The position numbers and the translations under genes are program-made. Positions 34,191 through 44,810 of a DNA stretch of 64,000 bases are shown here, one piece after another. Positions within the stretch are counted from its first letter, which is position 1. The number at the start of each line of letters is the position of its first letter. The stretch comes from Ariolimax columbianus (taxonomy: Eukaryota > Mollusca > Gastropoda > Stylommatophora > Arionidae). The DNA is taken from positions 122,012,764 through 122,076,763 of the forward strand of contig JAVGWX010000003.1 in the NCBI GenBank assembly GCA_036924085.1, in the 5' to 3' direction. The notes beneath the pieces were generated by a model. That model was not told the origin of the DNA, ran no database searches, and saw nothing but the letters and a program-made list of their open reading frames with translations.

Positions 34191-34800
34191 TAGTTGTTCT
34201 TGAATTTGAGATGGATTTTAAAATTTAGTTCGCATAGTGCAACCTTGTCCAACACTCCTCTGACCTTCAGTCGTCTTTGCATGTCTAGTAATTTCCTTGT
34301 CTGTTCATTAATACGTTTGCAGCTTTTGAATTTAGGAACATTATCATTGTCAACACAGTTACAAAGTAACGTAACGCGTTTGTCGATGTGCTGTGCTAGG
34401 GAGAATACAAAGATTTGCCAATCTTGCTGCTGAATTTGATGTACAGGCTTGGTCACATTTAACAGTGCTTTGATTCTGTATTTGTGCTTTCGAGGAGGAC
34501 ATCGCAAGTCTGTTGAGGGTCTGGCTGGTCTGTGGTCACTTCTACATTTGTAACAAACTTGATATCGTTGCATACTAGATAGTTGATTTCCCGCTCTATA
34601 TTCCAGTTTGGAGAATGTCATGTCCATCTTTTCCTGAAAGTATTTTGGAAAAATAAGTATTCATCACGAACAATTTGTGGTCTCTTTTTTGAAAGATTAC
34701 ACGTTCTCCTAGATGATTTCTCCAGTCATCGGAGAAGTTTCCCAGGTAATATTCGCGTATTTATGGGTGCCCAGTTCTGGCATTGAAGTCACCGAATATA
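34191..34800 (-). pseudogene. RTE-like endonuclease-domain relic
   Basis: The minus strand has GDFNARIGTHKYANITWE-like sequence near 34,790-34,740. The 157-codon frame 34154-34627 follows, with DHRPARPSTDLRCPPRKHKYRIKAL near its start. The GDFNARxG and (T)DHRL motifs are the catalytic signature of the APE-type endonuclease in RTE LINEs; here the second reads SDHRP. Downstream sequence resembles the linker to RT. The end of the frame overlaps the 42-bp array. Confidence 0.65.
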
Positions 34801-34974
34801 ATCTTACTATATGGCTTCCCTATAGAAAAAGGTCTTTTGGTGTGTTCAACCAATTTTGCATTGCCTCCATTACCTCGTTATCGGCACCTGATTGGGACCC
34901 ATCGGCTGCACCCTTTGTTACAAGCGAAGTCATCATGGACTATTTCGTCCGCAGCGCCATGATTCATGTTGACA

Positions 34975-35215
34975 CCTGCGGCTATTTAACCAATACTCGC
35001 TTGTTGCCATGGACTAGCTGGTCTATCTGCTGTTTCACTGTGTAAGTTGCCACGCTTGCTGGTCTCCCTCGTCCGGGTTCATCAATGACGGTTTTGTCTT
35101 CCGGTTTAAAATCTTTCCACCTTTCAGATACTCTCCTCTGATCTAAACACCTGTCTCCATACTGAGCCGGTATTCTTGTGTATATTTTCAAAGGTTTCAC
35201 ATCCTCTGACCAAAT
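34975..35215 (-). pseudogene. Mariner-type N-terminal (HTH) relic
   Basis: The minus-strand frame reads IYTRIPAQYGDRCLDQRRVSERWKDF, then KTVIDEPGRGRPASVA and then a decayed helix. This resembles the paired helix-turn-helix N-terminus of mariner transposases and their derivatives (YGDxCxSxxxVxEWxKRFxEGRxxxxDxxRxGRP). No DDE catalytic domain is visible next to it. Confidence 0.6.
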
Positions 35216-35216
35216 C

Positions 35217-35335
35217 GCCCCCCCCCCCCCCCCCCCCAAAAAAAAAAAACAAAACAAAAAAAACAAAAATAAAATTAAAAAAAACCCAAACAAAACAAAC
35301 AAAAAACAAACAAAACAACAACCGATTAACGCCTA
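35217..35335. repeat. C-run followed by A-rich tract
   Basis: A run of about 19 C (35,219-35,237) followed by about 90 bp of A-rich sequence with C interruptions (AAACAAAA). Confidence 0.9.
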
Positions 35336-35950
35336 GTTATTTCTCCACGGTGCAATTCGACATTCGGGTGGCCATGTTGTACGCTATATAGCGCATGCAC
35401 ATGCTACTCAATTATCACAATTCCTACATGAAGCATTGCTAAAGTGTCATTTTGTGTCATGAGATATGATTTTTTGTTGTACATACTCTTCCATGCACTT
35501 TATAATAACGTTGTTGATACTTAATGATTGTTCTTCGTGTGCATGTGCGCGAGCGCGCGCGCGCGTGTGTGTGTGTGTGTTTGAATGTGTGTGTAGCACC
35601 GACATTTAGGTATACAGGTTTTTAGTGTTTTATTTATATTATTTATTTTCTTTACAGATATTCTAAATGACGCCATCGAAACTAGGAGACTGAAAATGCT
35701 AAGCGGGAACGCACGGCGTGGCAAGACGCATTGACACTCCTCCGCCAACACGTCTGGCAATTTATCGTGTCAGAGATACAGTTGATGCAACCGGTGCAGT
35801 TGTTAACGCACTGAAATCTGAAGGTCTATGACATATAACAATTAATTAAAAGTCCCTTTGACATTTGTGAACAGTTCAGAAAAGTCCATACCTGGTGTAT
35901 CTCAATATGTATCCATCCATACCACGAACGCCATAGCAACGCATAATGCA
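35336..35950. other. No gene; short GC/GT microsatellite near 35,550-35,600
   Basis: Contains GAGCGCGCGCGCGCGTGTGTG (alternating purine-pyrimidine). Otherwise unique-looking, with no recognised coding sequence. Confidence 0.5.
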
Positions 35951-35952
35951 GA

Positions 35953-36265
35953 AAGACAGATAGACAGATGGATCGATAGCCAGATAGACAGAAAGAAGAA
36001 TATAAAAGAAGAAAGAGGTAAACAGATAGATCGATCGCAAGACAGACAAACTCACAGACAGAACAAAAGATATAACGGCAGAAAGACAGATAAACAGATA
36101 GATCGATAGCAGGACAGACAAACTCACAGATAGAAAAAAAGTATATAACGGCGGAAAGACAGATAAACAGATATATCTATAGCAAGATAGACAGACAGAA
36201 AGACAGACAGAGATAGATAGATACATATATTATATATATTGACAAGCATGCAGACAGACAGGCAG
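35953..36265. repeat. GATA/GACA-rich tandem repeat
   Basis: AGACAGATAGA and AACAGATAGATCGATAGC motifs recur within irregular longer units of about 60-85 bp that also include GACAAACTCACAGA and TATAACGGC. Confidence 0.9.
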
Positions 36266-36429
36266 ACAGATGAACATTTAGTTTATGATGTACTTGTGTG
36301 CTCCAGTCAACGCTAGTACAAAAATGCATCTCTTCTCGTCATTTCCCTCTTCGTTTTCTGGAGGTGTCGAGATCCTTCTTACATACGTGAAATCTAGTTT
36401 GTAGACAGACACGTGTTGGCCTGTTGTGT

Positions 36430-36700
36430 CTTTGTATGATGGGTCGCTCTGTTCGAGAGGTAAGGCACTTGCCTCTAAAAGCGATGAACGGAAACTGCGT
36501 GGGTTCAAGCCCCGCATGTTTCAAGCAACCCTTAGTCTCAAAGAGGTGGGACCAGAGTGTCTGCAACTTGAATTACCCCCAGTCGTCTTGACATGTCTTG
36601 CCACTGGCGCAAGGTAGTTCGGGACCAGAGAGTGAGGTTGATGACCAGCGCAGTTACTTCCACACTATAATACAAAATACAGCGAAAGACAAAAGAAGTC
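36430..36700 (+). mobile_element. tRNA-like SINE (family 4), single copy
   Basis: GCTCTGTTCGAGAGGTAAGG, then CACTTGCCTCTAAAAGCGATG and the B-box-like GGGTTCAAGCCCC resemble a tRNA-related head. The following body has no clear partner in the window. TSDs are not evident, so the call rests on the box-like motifs only. Confidence 0.5.
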
Positions 36701-37289
36701 TAATGATGTCCCCATCAACGCTTACGATGGGCAACTAACTTTGTGTGATGGAAGACGCCTCTTTTTGGTCTTCACACAGGGGGGTCATTAAGGCAGGATG
36801 TGGACTTGTTTATTTATCTACAAGCATCATACAAACCCTACTTTAGTTTCAGTCCTTATTCCTTCTGACTACTGGCAAATCCGCTTGAAACGTCACATTC
36901 CTAGTCCTCCTAAATAACTATAATAGCGTGTACGGGAAACACAGATGTATATGCAGTTGGTTTGAGTGCAGGGTTCAGTGAAAGGATCACTCCTAACTGT
37001 AATTTCTTGTGTTCTGTACCGTGAATATGTTTCATTTATGTGTGTGGAGCATGGATTGATTATAAACCATAGTTCAATATGAGTTATGTTATTTAGTCGG
37101 CCCAGTAATGTGACGTTTCGAAGCGATTTCTCCGTGATTCAGAAGGCATATAGCTGAAATTGGCTGTACATCATAGATAGGAACGGGAGGTACACAAAAA
37201 TGATGTCTGAATAAGACTACACAAGGATCTTAGAGAGGTATTCTCATTGCATTAGCGAAATTTGTGGAATCTCGATACAAAGATAATGA
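36701..37289. other. No recognisable feature
   Basis: Unique-looking sequence. I see no open frame of note. Confidence 0.5.
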
Positions 37290-37735
37290 TTTTCAACTCT
37301 AACGTTGTTAAGACAATACTGCTATATGGATAGGGGGCTTAGCGGATAACAAAGACAGTAATACAGATGTGCAAACGTTCCTTAAAAGATGCTTAAGCAG
37401 AATGTCGAGGTCGACATGGTATGATATGATTGTTAACGTTGACCTGTAGCATAATACTTGACAGCTAGCAGATGATCAGGAGAAAGAGAAGGTTTTGGCG
37501 ATGGATAGGACGTACTTTGCGTAAAGGGAAGAATGGCACTGCAAGACAATCGCTGTTCTTGAATCTGGAAGGAAAGAGACTCATAGGCTGTCCAAAATAT
37601 ACTTGGCGTAGAGAGCTTGAGAAAATCACAAGGAAAGCGGGACAGACGATGCAGATTGTGAAGATCAGAACGAAAGACAGACATATTTGGGGAGTGATCT
37701 ATGCTCCGCGGTGGGTGACGTGATTTTTATTGATT
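37290..37735 (+). pseudogene. RTE-like LINE C-terminal relic with (TGAT)n tail
   Basis: A decayed SNVVKTILLYG segment is followed by the 83-codon frame 37472-37723: IRRKRRFWRWIGRTLRK, ARQSLFLNLEGKRLIGCPKYTWRREL and TKDRHIWGVIYAPR. This matches the RTE-type tail (RRRxWxWIGHTLRK; GKRxxGRPKxTWRR; DRxxWRxxVxxLCPR). It ends in a TTGATTGATTG tail just past the stop. This family differs in its tail from the other RTE-like relics here. Confidence 0.85.
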
Positions 37736-38518
37736 GATTGAGGTCGGATCATGTCGCTACAGAGTACCGAATCCGATACGCGGTACCTATGCCTCGAGAC
37801 ACAGACTGTGTACACGCTAAGCCAGGCGTAACAAGCACTAAAGATAATCAGCCAGGATAGTTCAGTATAATAGGCGAATGTAACCAGCAGGAGACAAATA
37901 GATTAAAAAGCTTTAAAAGAAGGCACAAAACCAAAAACAAACAAACAGCAACAAAAAACGAATAAACAATTATTCTAGGGACTTTGACTTCTGTTTCGCT
38001 GGAACATTATGAAACTGAACGCGGTCTTGCATGGTCAAGATTTCTTAATATAACCGCTGAGATTAATGCATGAAGGGAGACGATTTCCCGTTACATTAGG
38101 AGTAATTGCAAACATAATTTTTGTTTTATTATCAACACGAAGCAGTGTCAGGAAGAGGTAATATTTTTCTCTAAAATCTATCAAATATATTTATTCTATC
38201 ACATTTCCTGTAGATTTCTTAGCAGGACATAACGTGAAATCCCTCCCCCCCCCCCTCTCTTCCCTTATTTTAACTTATATTTAGCATCAAGAGCCGCGTA
38301 TCGGGAGGCAAGTATAATTTTAGTGAGATAACGACGATTTATGTTTCTCAGAAATATTCCTATTTATTTAGGACGGAGCCACGATATGACATGGCTAACT
38401 ATTTAAATAATATATAAGATATAGTTCCCAACAGCGTTGGTAAACGACTCATGTGATAGTACTGGATGCAAGTCCATGATCGCCAACACTAACCGGCACC
38501 TGATGACGATGATGAGTA
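37736..38518. other. No recognisable feature
   Basis: AT-rich sequence with a C-run at about 38,244-38,254. No repeat or coding signal. Confidence 0.5.
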
Positions 38519-38830
38519 CCCAGTATTGCCCGATATGGTTAAACTCGAAGAGCAGACCACCTCATCCTCACAGCCCCATTGCGCTCCCTCCCAGTATTGC
38601 CCGATATGGTTAAACTCGAAGAGCAGACCACCTCATCCTCACAGCCCCATTGCGCTCCCTCCCAGTATTGCCCGATATGGTTAAACTCGAAGAGCACACA
38701 CCACCTCACTCTTACATCTCCGCTCCCTCCCAGTATTGCCCAATATGGTTAAACTCGAAGAGCACATCATCTCACATCACATCCCCGCCCCCTCCCAGTA
38801 TACACAATCCATAACATTTAAAAAGATAGG
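38519..38830. repeat. 71-bp tandem repeat, about 4.4 units
   Basis: CCAGTATTGCCCGATATGG starts at 38,520, 38,591 and 38,662 (71-bp period), with a shortened fourth unit at 38,730 and a partial fifth near 38,797. A C/T-rich tract follows to about 39,060. Confidence 0.93.
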
Positions 38831-39389
38831 TGAGGTTATTTTCATCATCTTCCCCTCACCCTCCCCCTCCTCCCTCCTCGATCAGCTAACCCATTCCCTT
38901 GGCCATATTCTTCCCCACCAACCCGTCCATCCCTCCCGCCTCTTAGCCTGCCCATAATCCCCGTCCGTCTCTTCCGTCAACCCGTTTGTACCCCGCCACA
39001 CTAATCTTCCTTCTTGAGCATCACCTCCCCCCACTCCATCACCAGATTCCACGCCCTTCCGATAACCTCTTCTCAATTTGGAGTCATTGGGTAAAACTTT
39101 CTAAAATTTTTCCATCTTAATACTATTACGCAATTCTTGTTTTAACCGTGTAGAACAATTTTGATACGATTATTAACCCGAATTGAACGTATCATTCGCA
39201 AGCAGATCCATTGCGCATTACGCCTCCAGTCCAGTCAAGCAAGTCGGGTCATGAGTTCGCAGCTCATCAACTTTATAAAAATGAATAATAATGTTTAGTC
39301 GCATACAATTTTCCTCTTGCTATCCAGGGATAGTGTAGGTGTGAGGTGTCCGATGCCATGTAGCTAGTAATGTCATGAGGATCCTAAAA

Positions 39390-39465
39390 GGTAACGATGC
39401 CAAATTTAGTTCAGATCGGTGGAACGGTTTAGAACTGTATAAGAAACAAACAAGCGAACATTTTT
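39390..39465 (+). mobile_element. Possible 3' end of an RTE-type non-autonomous element
   Basis: The sequence AAATTTAGTTCAGATCGGTG followed by GAACGG and AAGAAACAAACAAGCGAACA resembles a terminal motif common to many animal RTE-related elements (CAGATCGG... then AACAAACAAACA). There is no partner in this window, so the assignment is tentative. Confidence 0.3.
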
Positions 39466-39469
39466 TTAT

Positions 39470-40049
39470 GATTGAGTGTTCTAACTATGTACTTCCGCTG
39501 TCCTACATTCTAGTCACACGCGAACTAGTATTCATTGTATGGTTGGTGAGCATCAAGCGTCAAAATGGGTCGGCGACCATTCATGAGCACAAAAAAGCTA
39601 ATAAAATATTCACTGCTCTACGTGAGTTCACATTTCGTGTAGCAAGGAACATAATTAGCTAAGTGTGTTTTTTAATGGCTTAAAGTGGTTCTGGCACTTT
39701 TTAGTGTTCCTAATGTTTGTACAGTTTTTCTCATTTATTTTGTTGTTTTTATTACGTTGCTGTTAGTGAACTCGGTGATCGGGGTGAAGTTGCGAATACT
39801 GATGATATAGTACTAATGCCAATGCAATAGTTACTACAATCACAGGTAACGAGCCTATCCAACTCATGGATTTGCTAAAATAGAAATTCATGTTGGACCG
39901 AGGTTTGAAAAAAACACACTCGATCAACAAAATATAATAGTTGCCTATCGTAAGCAAATACTTGTGCTGCGAGATGTGATCTAATTTTACTGTAAAGACC
40001 AATCCTGGTACGGCAGACTCCACACTTTGGACACACATCTTAGGAATCG
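39470..40049. other. No recognisable feature
   Basis: The 91-codon minus-strand frame 39763-40038 is hydrophobic near one end and has no recognised family. Confidence 0.45.
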
Positions 40050-41795
40050 ACTGTGGGATTCGTTGTGCAATCTGTTCTTTCCGCGGGTTGTTTTCTCAGA
40101 GGCACGGTGATGGTTCGTGATCTGAGCCCCATGTGTGATCAAACCGTTTCAGATCAAACCGTTTAATGCAAGCGTCTCCTAGAAGGTCATATCAATGCTG
40201 CAGCTCTTCTAGACTATTTGAAGGTGTCTATGAAGCATTGCTTCGGTCCTACCCCCCTCCGCCTTCCTGACTTACGTGTGCCTGTTCTGAGGTCGTCGTA
40301 CATCAGTTGCATGTGTAAGCGCTCATCGGTATAAGAATACGCCCCGCCCTTGTTATCTAAGGTTTTGACACAAGCGTATGTGTGCTCTACATGCCTGATT
40401 TGTTCATATTTTAGTTGTCGAGTACTTTGTACCGTAGCCTGATCTTGACAGTATGCTCAGACAGCTCACGTGGAAATAATTTATCCGTATGTTATACACT
40501 GTCCATGTTTCTCTGGTGTGCAGACGAGTGGTTAGCAATACAGCATGATATACTTTGACCTTGGTAGCGACATTGCTGCTTTGTCTGTTCCAGATGTTTG
40601 CTTGTAGCCTTCCAGATTCAGAACTTGCCTGAACAATCCTGTTGTTGACCTCAGAGTCAATATTATCTTATCTGATGAGGATACGGTCTAGGTAGGGGAA
40701 GCTATCGACTGTCTGGAGAATGTTTTTGTTTGGCGATGTTTGGTTTGCTCTACGTCTTCTCTGGAGCAGACTAGATTTTCATAGTATTGACCGAAGAACC
40801 AAAATTAGTGCACGGATCGGAAAACTTCTTCGTTGTGGATAGCATAATGTGTTCAGAGCTGTTGTTAAGCGGACAGACGTCAGCGGAGAGAGGTTACAAA
40901 ATGGTGGCTAATTTCACCTTTGTGTAAGACTTTAGGAATCTCTGATTGAATAGCTGACCATGCTTCCTTCACCAGATCTGATACTCTTGCCGGTAGCAAT
41001 GCCAAGCACAGCATGTCAGAAAGTATGGCTGCAATAACCATGCTCAAGTGTGTCAGTGTCAGTACACATTTTCTATGACACAGTTGGTGACTGGTCAAGC
41101 TACATAAAATTCTCCTTGGTGCAGTATTCAAACCATCATGAAGCTGGCGGACCGCTGCATGAATCTTCCGGGACAGATACGTTTCACCACGATTTACCAG
41201 AACCTTTAATCTATTGTGCCAACAACCTCGATCAGGTCGACAATAGGTTTGTACAAGTCACAATGATGTTTTTGATATTTCTCTTGCAGTTCACGTGCTG
41301 TATATATCATATCTACCACCCATAGGACCGTTCGATAACCACACTGACTCTCTAGGAGTAAACCCTGCTAAAGATGATTGAGCAGGACTCAGGTCAGAAT
41401 TTTGCCCGCGACTGACAGGAGACAGATTCCCCTGTCGCTATCCGAGCAGTGCCAATTGCTCTCTCGCTTGCAGAAGTGGACAACTGGGGCGTATTCAGGT
41501 CCAGCGGTATCTAGCGGTATCTAGCTATCCCCAAAATGAATAGAGAAGGTATGTCAGCCGTTGAAACAGTGGGCCCTCCTGCTTTGAAAACTCCAGCAGT
41601 AAGATCACCTGACCGGGGGGCCGTGCCGCTAAACATTTGGCTGATTGCTTTTTTGACCTCATCAATACTTGGACGAAAATCTATCCTCTCAATAGTCGCT
41701 ACTCGTGACACTGAAGTGATCGTCCAGCGCTCGAGAATCTGATCAGTAAAAGGTGTCGTGTCATCGGTATTGAGAAACACGATATTTATGAATGT
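40050..41795 (-). pseudogene. RTE-like LINE relic, RT to C-terminus
   Basis: Reading the minus strand downward from 41,795: a frame with SIDEVKKAISQMFSGTAPRSGD and VFKAGGP (RT entry; usual SSGKAPGSDGIPAEVFKAGGP), a decayed block resembling DxRGISLLSVAGKILxxVLLN, CVLTLTHLSMVIAAILSDM (for GVLAPTLFSMxFSAMLxD), and then CPLNNSSEHIMLSTTKKFSDPC (for CALNASxExDMQxSxDxFSxAC). Highly decayed thumb sequence follows. The order is right for one RTE-type element with many stops and frameshifts. Confidence 0.75.
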
Positions 41796-42281
41796 AAGAT
41801 TGATTACAATTCGCTTTCGAGGGGATAGGACAATGAAGAAGAAGATTGGGAGCTAAAACAGCAGAACAAGTATTAGTAAGGAACTTCATTACAGGAGATG
41901 TAGTTCCTTAGAAAATGAGCTTAAACTATATACAAGGATTGGTAAGGAAATTCAGAGATGAAGTGAAACCCGTGTTACAGCCACAAAGCTGTTATCGGGA
42001 ACAAAAAGAACAAACGTTAGGTGTTTGCGTTATTTTGTTACCCCTAACGAAGATCTTGTTGTCATACCGTGAGCTTCGCTTTGTTTCTGTCCCTGTGTAG
42101 TAATTGAGCACTATCTACGTTTTAATCGACTAATATATGCCCGAGTGGTCTGCCGAGGTCTGTGTGTATGGCAAGGACAAGAATAGCACCACTGCCTCGC
42201 AGAGAGCATGTCGTAAGATGCGACTAACTGTGTGACATTGTATAAAACCGGCCATGGTTAGGTGGTCTGTTTAGAACAGCA
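41796..42281. other. No recognisable feature
   Basis: Unique-looking sequence. The 61-codon frame 41915-42100 has no recognised similarity. Confidence 0.5.
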
Positions 42282-42378
42282 TAGATGGCGCCTAACAGGC
42301 TGCGGGTCCACTTTGCTCTAGTGTTTGAGTCTATTAAGATAAACTCGTACATCGGTTAACCACCCTCCGTAAGCGAGT
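42282..42378 (+). repeat. Dispersed repeat E, plus-strand copy
   Basis: Shares AGATGGCGCCTAACAGG, CTAGTGTTTGAGTCTATTAAG and CTCGTACATCGGTTAACCAC with the reverse complement of 19,688-19,790. Confidence 0.8.
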
Positions 42379-42474
42379 GTCCCAGCGCATCGGAATTTTA
42401 AGCTGCTCGAGCCTAGCCCATTAACAGGAAATCTTTCTCCCGGCTATATCCAGCTCATACTATTGCTGGGGTTT

Positions 42475-42620
42475 GCACAGGGGCATCTGCCCCTGTAGAA
42501 GTACAGGTCGACTAAGTGGGATCTGCACATGGGTATCTGCCCCTGTATAAGTACGGGTCGGCTAAGTGGGGCCTGCACAGGGGTATCTGCCCCTGTAGAA
42601 GTACAGGTCGACTAAGAACT
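42475..42620. repeat. 50-bp tandem repeat with hairpin, 3 units
   Basis: GCACAGGGG or GCACATGGG begins at 42,475, 42,525 and 42,575. Units one and three contain the perfect stem CAGGGG-CATCTG-CCCCTG or CAGGGG-TATCTG-CCCCTG, followed by GTCGACTAAGTGGG-type sequence. Confidence 0.93.
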
Positions 42621-42940
42621 AAGAAATATATGCTATAAATCCTCCAAGTTGGACTCCATATTTGGGAATACATGTGTAACAGTTCCCGCCGGAGCAGAGT
42701 TTAGGACAGGGGTGTTGTGGTTGCTGATAACAAATGTACCTGAATGCGTGTCAAGGTCACCGTCTCAACAAAGGAGAACAGAGTTGGTTCAAAGAATGTG
42801 CAACGTGTTTCGTTCCAATAAGACTGAATATAGCCATTCCCTGAGATACATTGGTCAAGCTCTGACTTTGCTTGAGTGTATATAACTCGAGACAAAGTTT
42901 AGCTCAGGAGGCTAGATGAAGAGGAGGGATAGAGAGCGAG

Positions 42941-42976
<36 letters not shown>

Positions 42977-43649
42977 AATTTAGATAGTAAGTTTAACTCA
43001 CCGACTTAGATAGAGGAGCGATTGATAGACTGTTGCACGAATGTTAGTGAAAGAACAGGATCGCTCAAGTTGGTGTGTGAGTTTTGTATTAAGTGATAAT
43101 CGGAACGTTGTGTTGAAAGCAGGACACAATATGAACGAGGTATGTCCAGATCGCCCACCTGAGGGGATTTAAGTGAGGAAGAGTATTTGATAAGGTGTGT
43201 TGAGGACGCAGTTAAGGCGAACTGTGTGTGATGAAATTGCAAGGCAATAGAACTGGGTTTAGATAGTTGGGAATTCCATCAATAGCTTAATGTTTAAAAT
43301 TTCCGCTTTATTTAATATTTATATAAACTTATATATAACATAAAAATAATTAGTTAAGATGATATGTATTGTATTGTGTTTGTAATTCCACTACTATTAT
43401 TCCACTTTTATTATATGAATATTATGTAATAAATATGCCATCTGATGTGTGCTATATTATTTGAAGTGTGTGGTCATAATGATGTGGATGAGTGTGAGAA
43501 TGTTCTGAGTTAGAATAACGGCCAGGTCTGTTACACATGACGCAATCATTGTCTCTTTTGTTGTTACTAATATTAGACCTGAGTGGTACCCGAGTTAAAA
43601 GAGAAAGAACAACTGCCACATGACAAGCATCTTATAAAAGGCAACTAAC
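42621..43649. other. No gene; (GA)n at about 42,930-42,975
   Basis: Apart from the GA microsatellite the sequence is unique-looking and becomes AT-rich after 43,290. Short frames on both strands have no recognised domain. Confidence 0.5.
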
Positions 43650-43805
43650 GAAGGATCTGCATAGAACTAGCAAACTTATTATGTGAAATCATTACTTTGA
43701 AACGGCCATTGCAAATGTGCGTATACAGGTTTGCTGTAAAGTGGCCAGATGTAGTTGAAGCATTATGCTTCAGGTGGAGCAAATATGATGAAAGAGCTGG
43801 TTCGA
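43650..43805 (-). repeat. Unclassified dispersed repeat F, copy 2
   Basis: Colinear with 24,805-24,950. It lies within the 69-codon minus-strand frame 43645-43854, which contains SSYLLHLKHNASTTSGHF. The family is not recognised. Confidence 0.5.
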
Positions 43806-44189
43806 TGTCACCTTCATGGAATGTTGTACACAGTGACGAGAGAGAGTAGTCCATGTCACTAGCAATTTAATGTTAAACGAATTTCTACAGAAACCCATAA
43901 GTGCATAAGCAGCTGTAATGGCTTGATACAGTAACGCCAGATGGGCAAGGGGAAGGGGGTAGTTGTCTATTCTTCAGATGGACCGAAACAGAAACAAGAC
44001 AAGAAAATATTCCAATGTTCTATAACAAGTTGTAGCCTGAAGAATCTTACAGCCGACAATCATCGCTGTAAGTCATGCTATGTTATTGACACTTTCACCA
44101 GATTTGTAAGCAGAAACGGTGTTCATAATTGTCCACATGTCTTGTATTGTTCGCTGAACACGTGCCCAGAATGAGCAACAACAACTGAT

Positions 44190-44332
44190 GGGAAGTTTAG
44201 AAGATGAAGGGAAGTTGAGAAGAGGATAGGGAAGTTGAGAAGAGGATAGGGAAGTTGAGAAGATGAAGGGAAGTTGAGAAGAGGAAGGAAAGTTGAGAAG
44301 AGGATGGGAAGTTTAGAAGAGGATAGGGAAGA
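44190..44332. repeat. Short-unit minisatellite on GGGAAGTTGAGAAGA
   Basis: About seven units of 18-20 bp alternate between GAAGTTGAGAAGAGGATAGG and GAAGTTGAGAAGATGAAGG types. Minus-strand 73-codon frames (Leu/Ser/Phe-rich) are by-products. Confidence 0.92.
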
Positions 44333-44462
44333 CCCAAAGCCCATTTGAAATCATGAGAAATATAAACAGACCAATTTATACCCAGACATACAACAAAAAA
44401 ACTAAAAATGAGAGTCATCAGATATAATGAGGGAGGTGGTGGGAAATTGGGGATGGGGGTGG

Positions 44463-44810
44463 GGGTGGGGGCCCAGTGGCCTCCAGGTAAGGTGTCCGCC
44501 TCGGGTACCGGAGGTCGCGGGTTCGAATTACGGTGGGGCCCGGAACTTATTTACGTGGATCTTCTGGTAAAATTTATCCGATCTCTATCTAGTGAGATCG
44601 GACTCCCGTTTCAGTGTCGAGCACGTTAACCAAATCTCTTGGTAGTTAGAAATCAAATAGAGTAGGCTTAACGACCGCTCCCCTGATAAAATTTAAAAAT
44701 TCAAGTTAAAAATCTACCCAAATTATTTGTACCTTCCCCCAAGCCACAGGAAGTTCAAACATATATACTGCGCATAGCCGAAGCCTTCGGCTACATGGCA
44801 ACAGGCATTC
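44463..44810 (+). mobile_element. tRNA-headed SINE (family 3), 5' part, ending in left 269-bp repeat
   Basis: The tRNA-like head (GTGGCCTCCAGGTAAGGTGTC, then GGGTTCGAATTACGG as B-box) is followed by a body with CTTCTGGTAAAATTTATCCG, ACTCCCGTTTCAGTGTCGAG and TTAAAAATCTACCCAAATT. The body from 44,542 to 44,810 is repeated at 47,975-48,243, beyond the LINE. The unbroken form is seen at 63,417-63,895. Confidence 0.9.

Noticed and set aside
33272..34228. 318-codon frame as a possible repeat protein
   Set aside because: A second frame of 194 codons is also open over the same 42-bp array, and the flanking unique parts match no family and show no start context.
36430..36520. Functional tRNA gene
   Set aside because: Box-like motifs are present but I cannot pair a convincing acceptor stem, and the sequence continues into SINE-like body.
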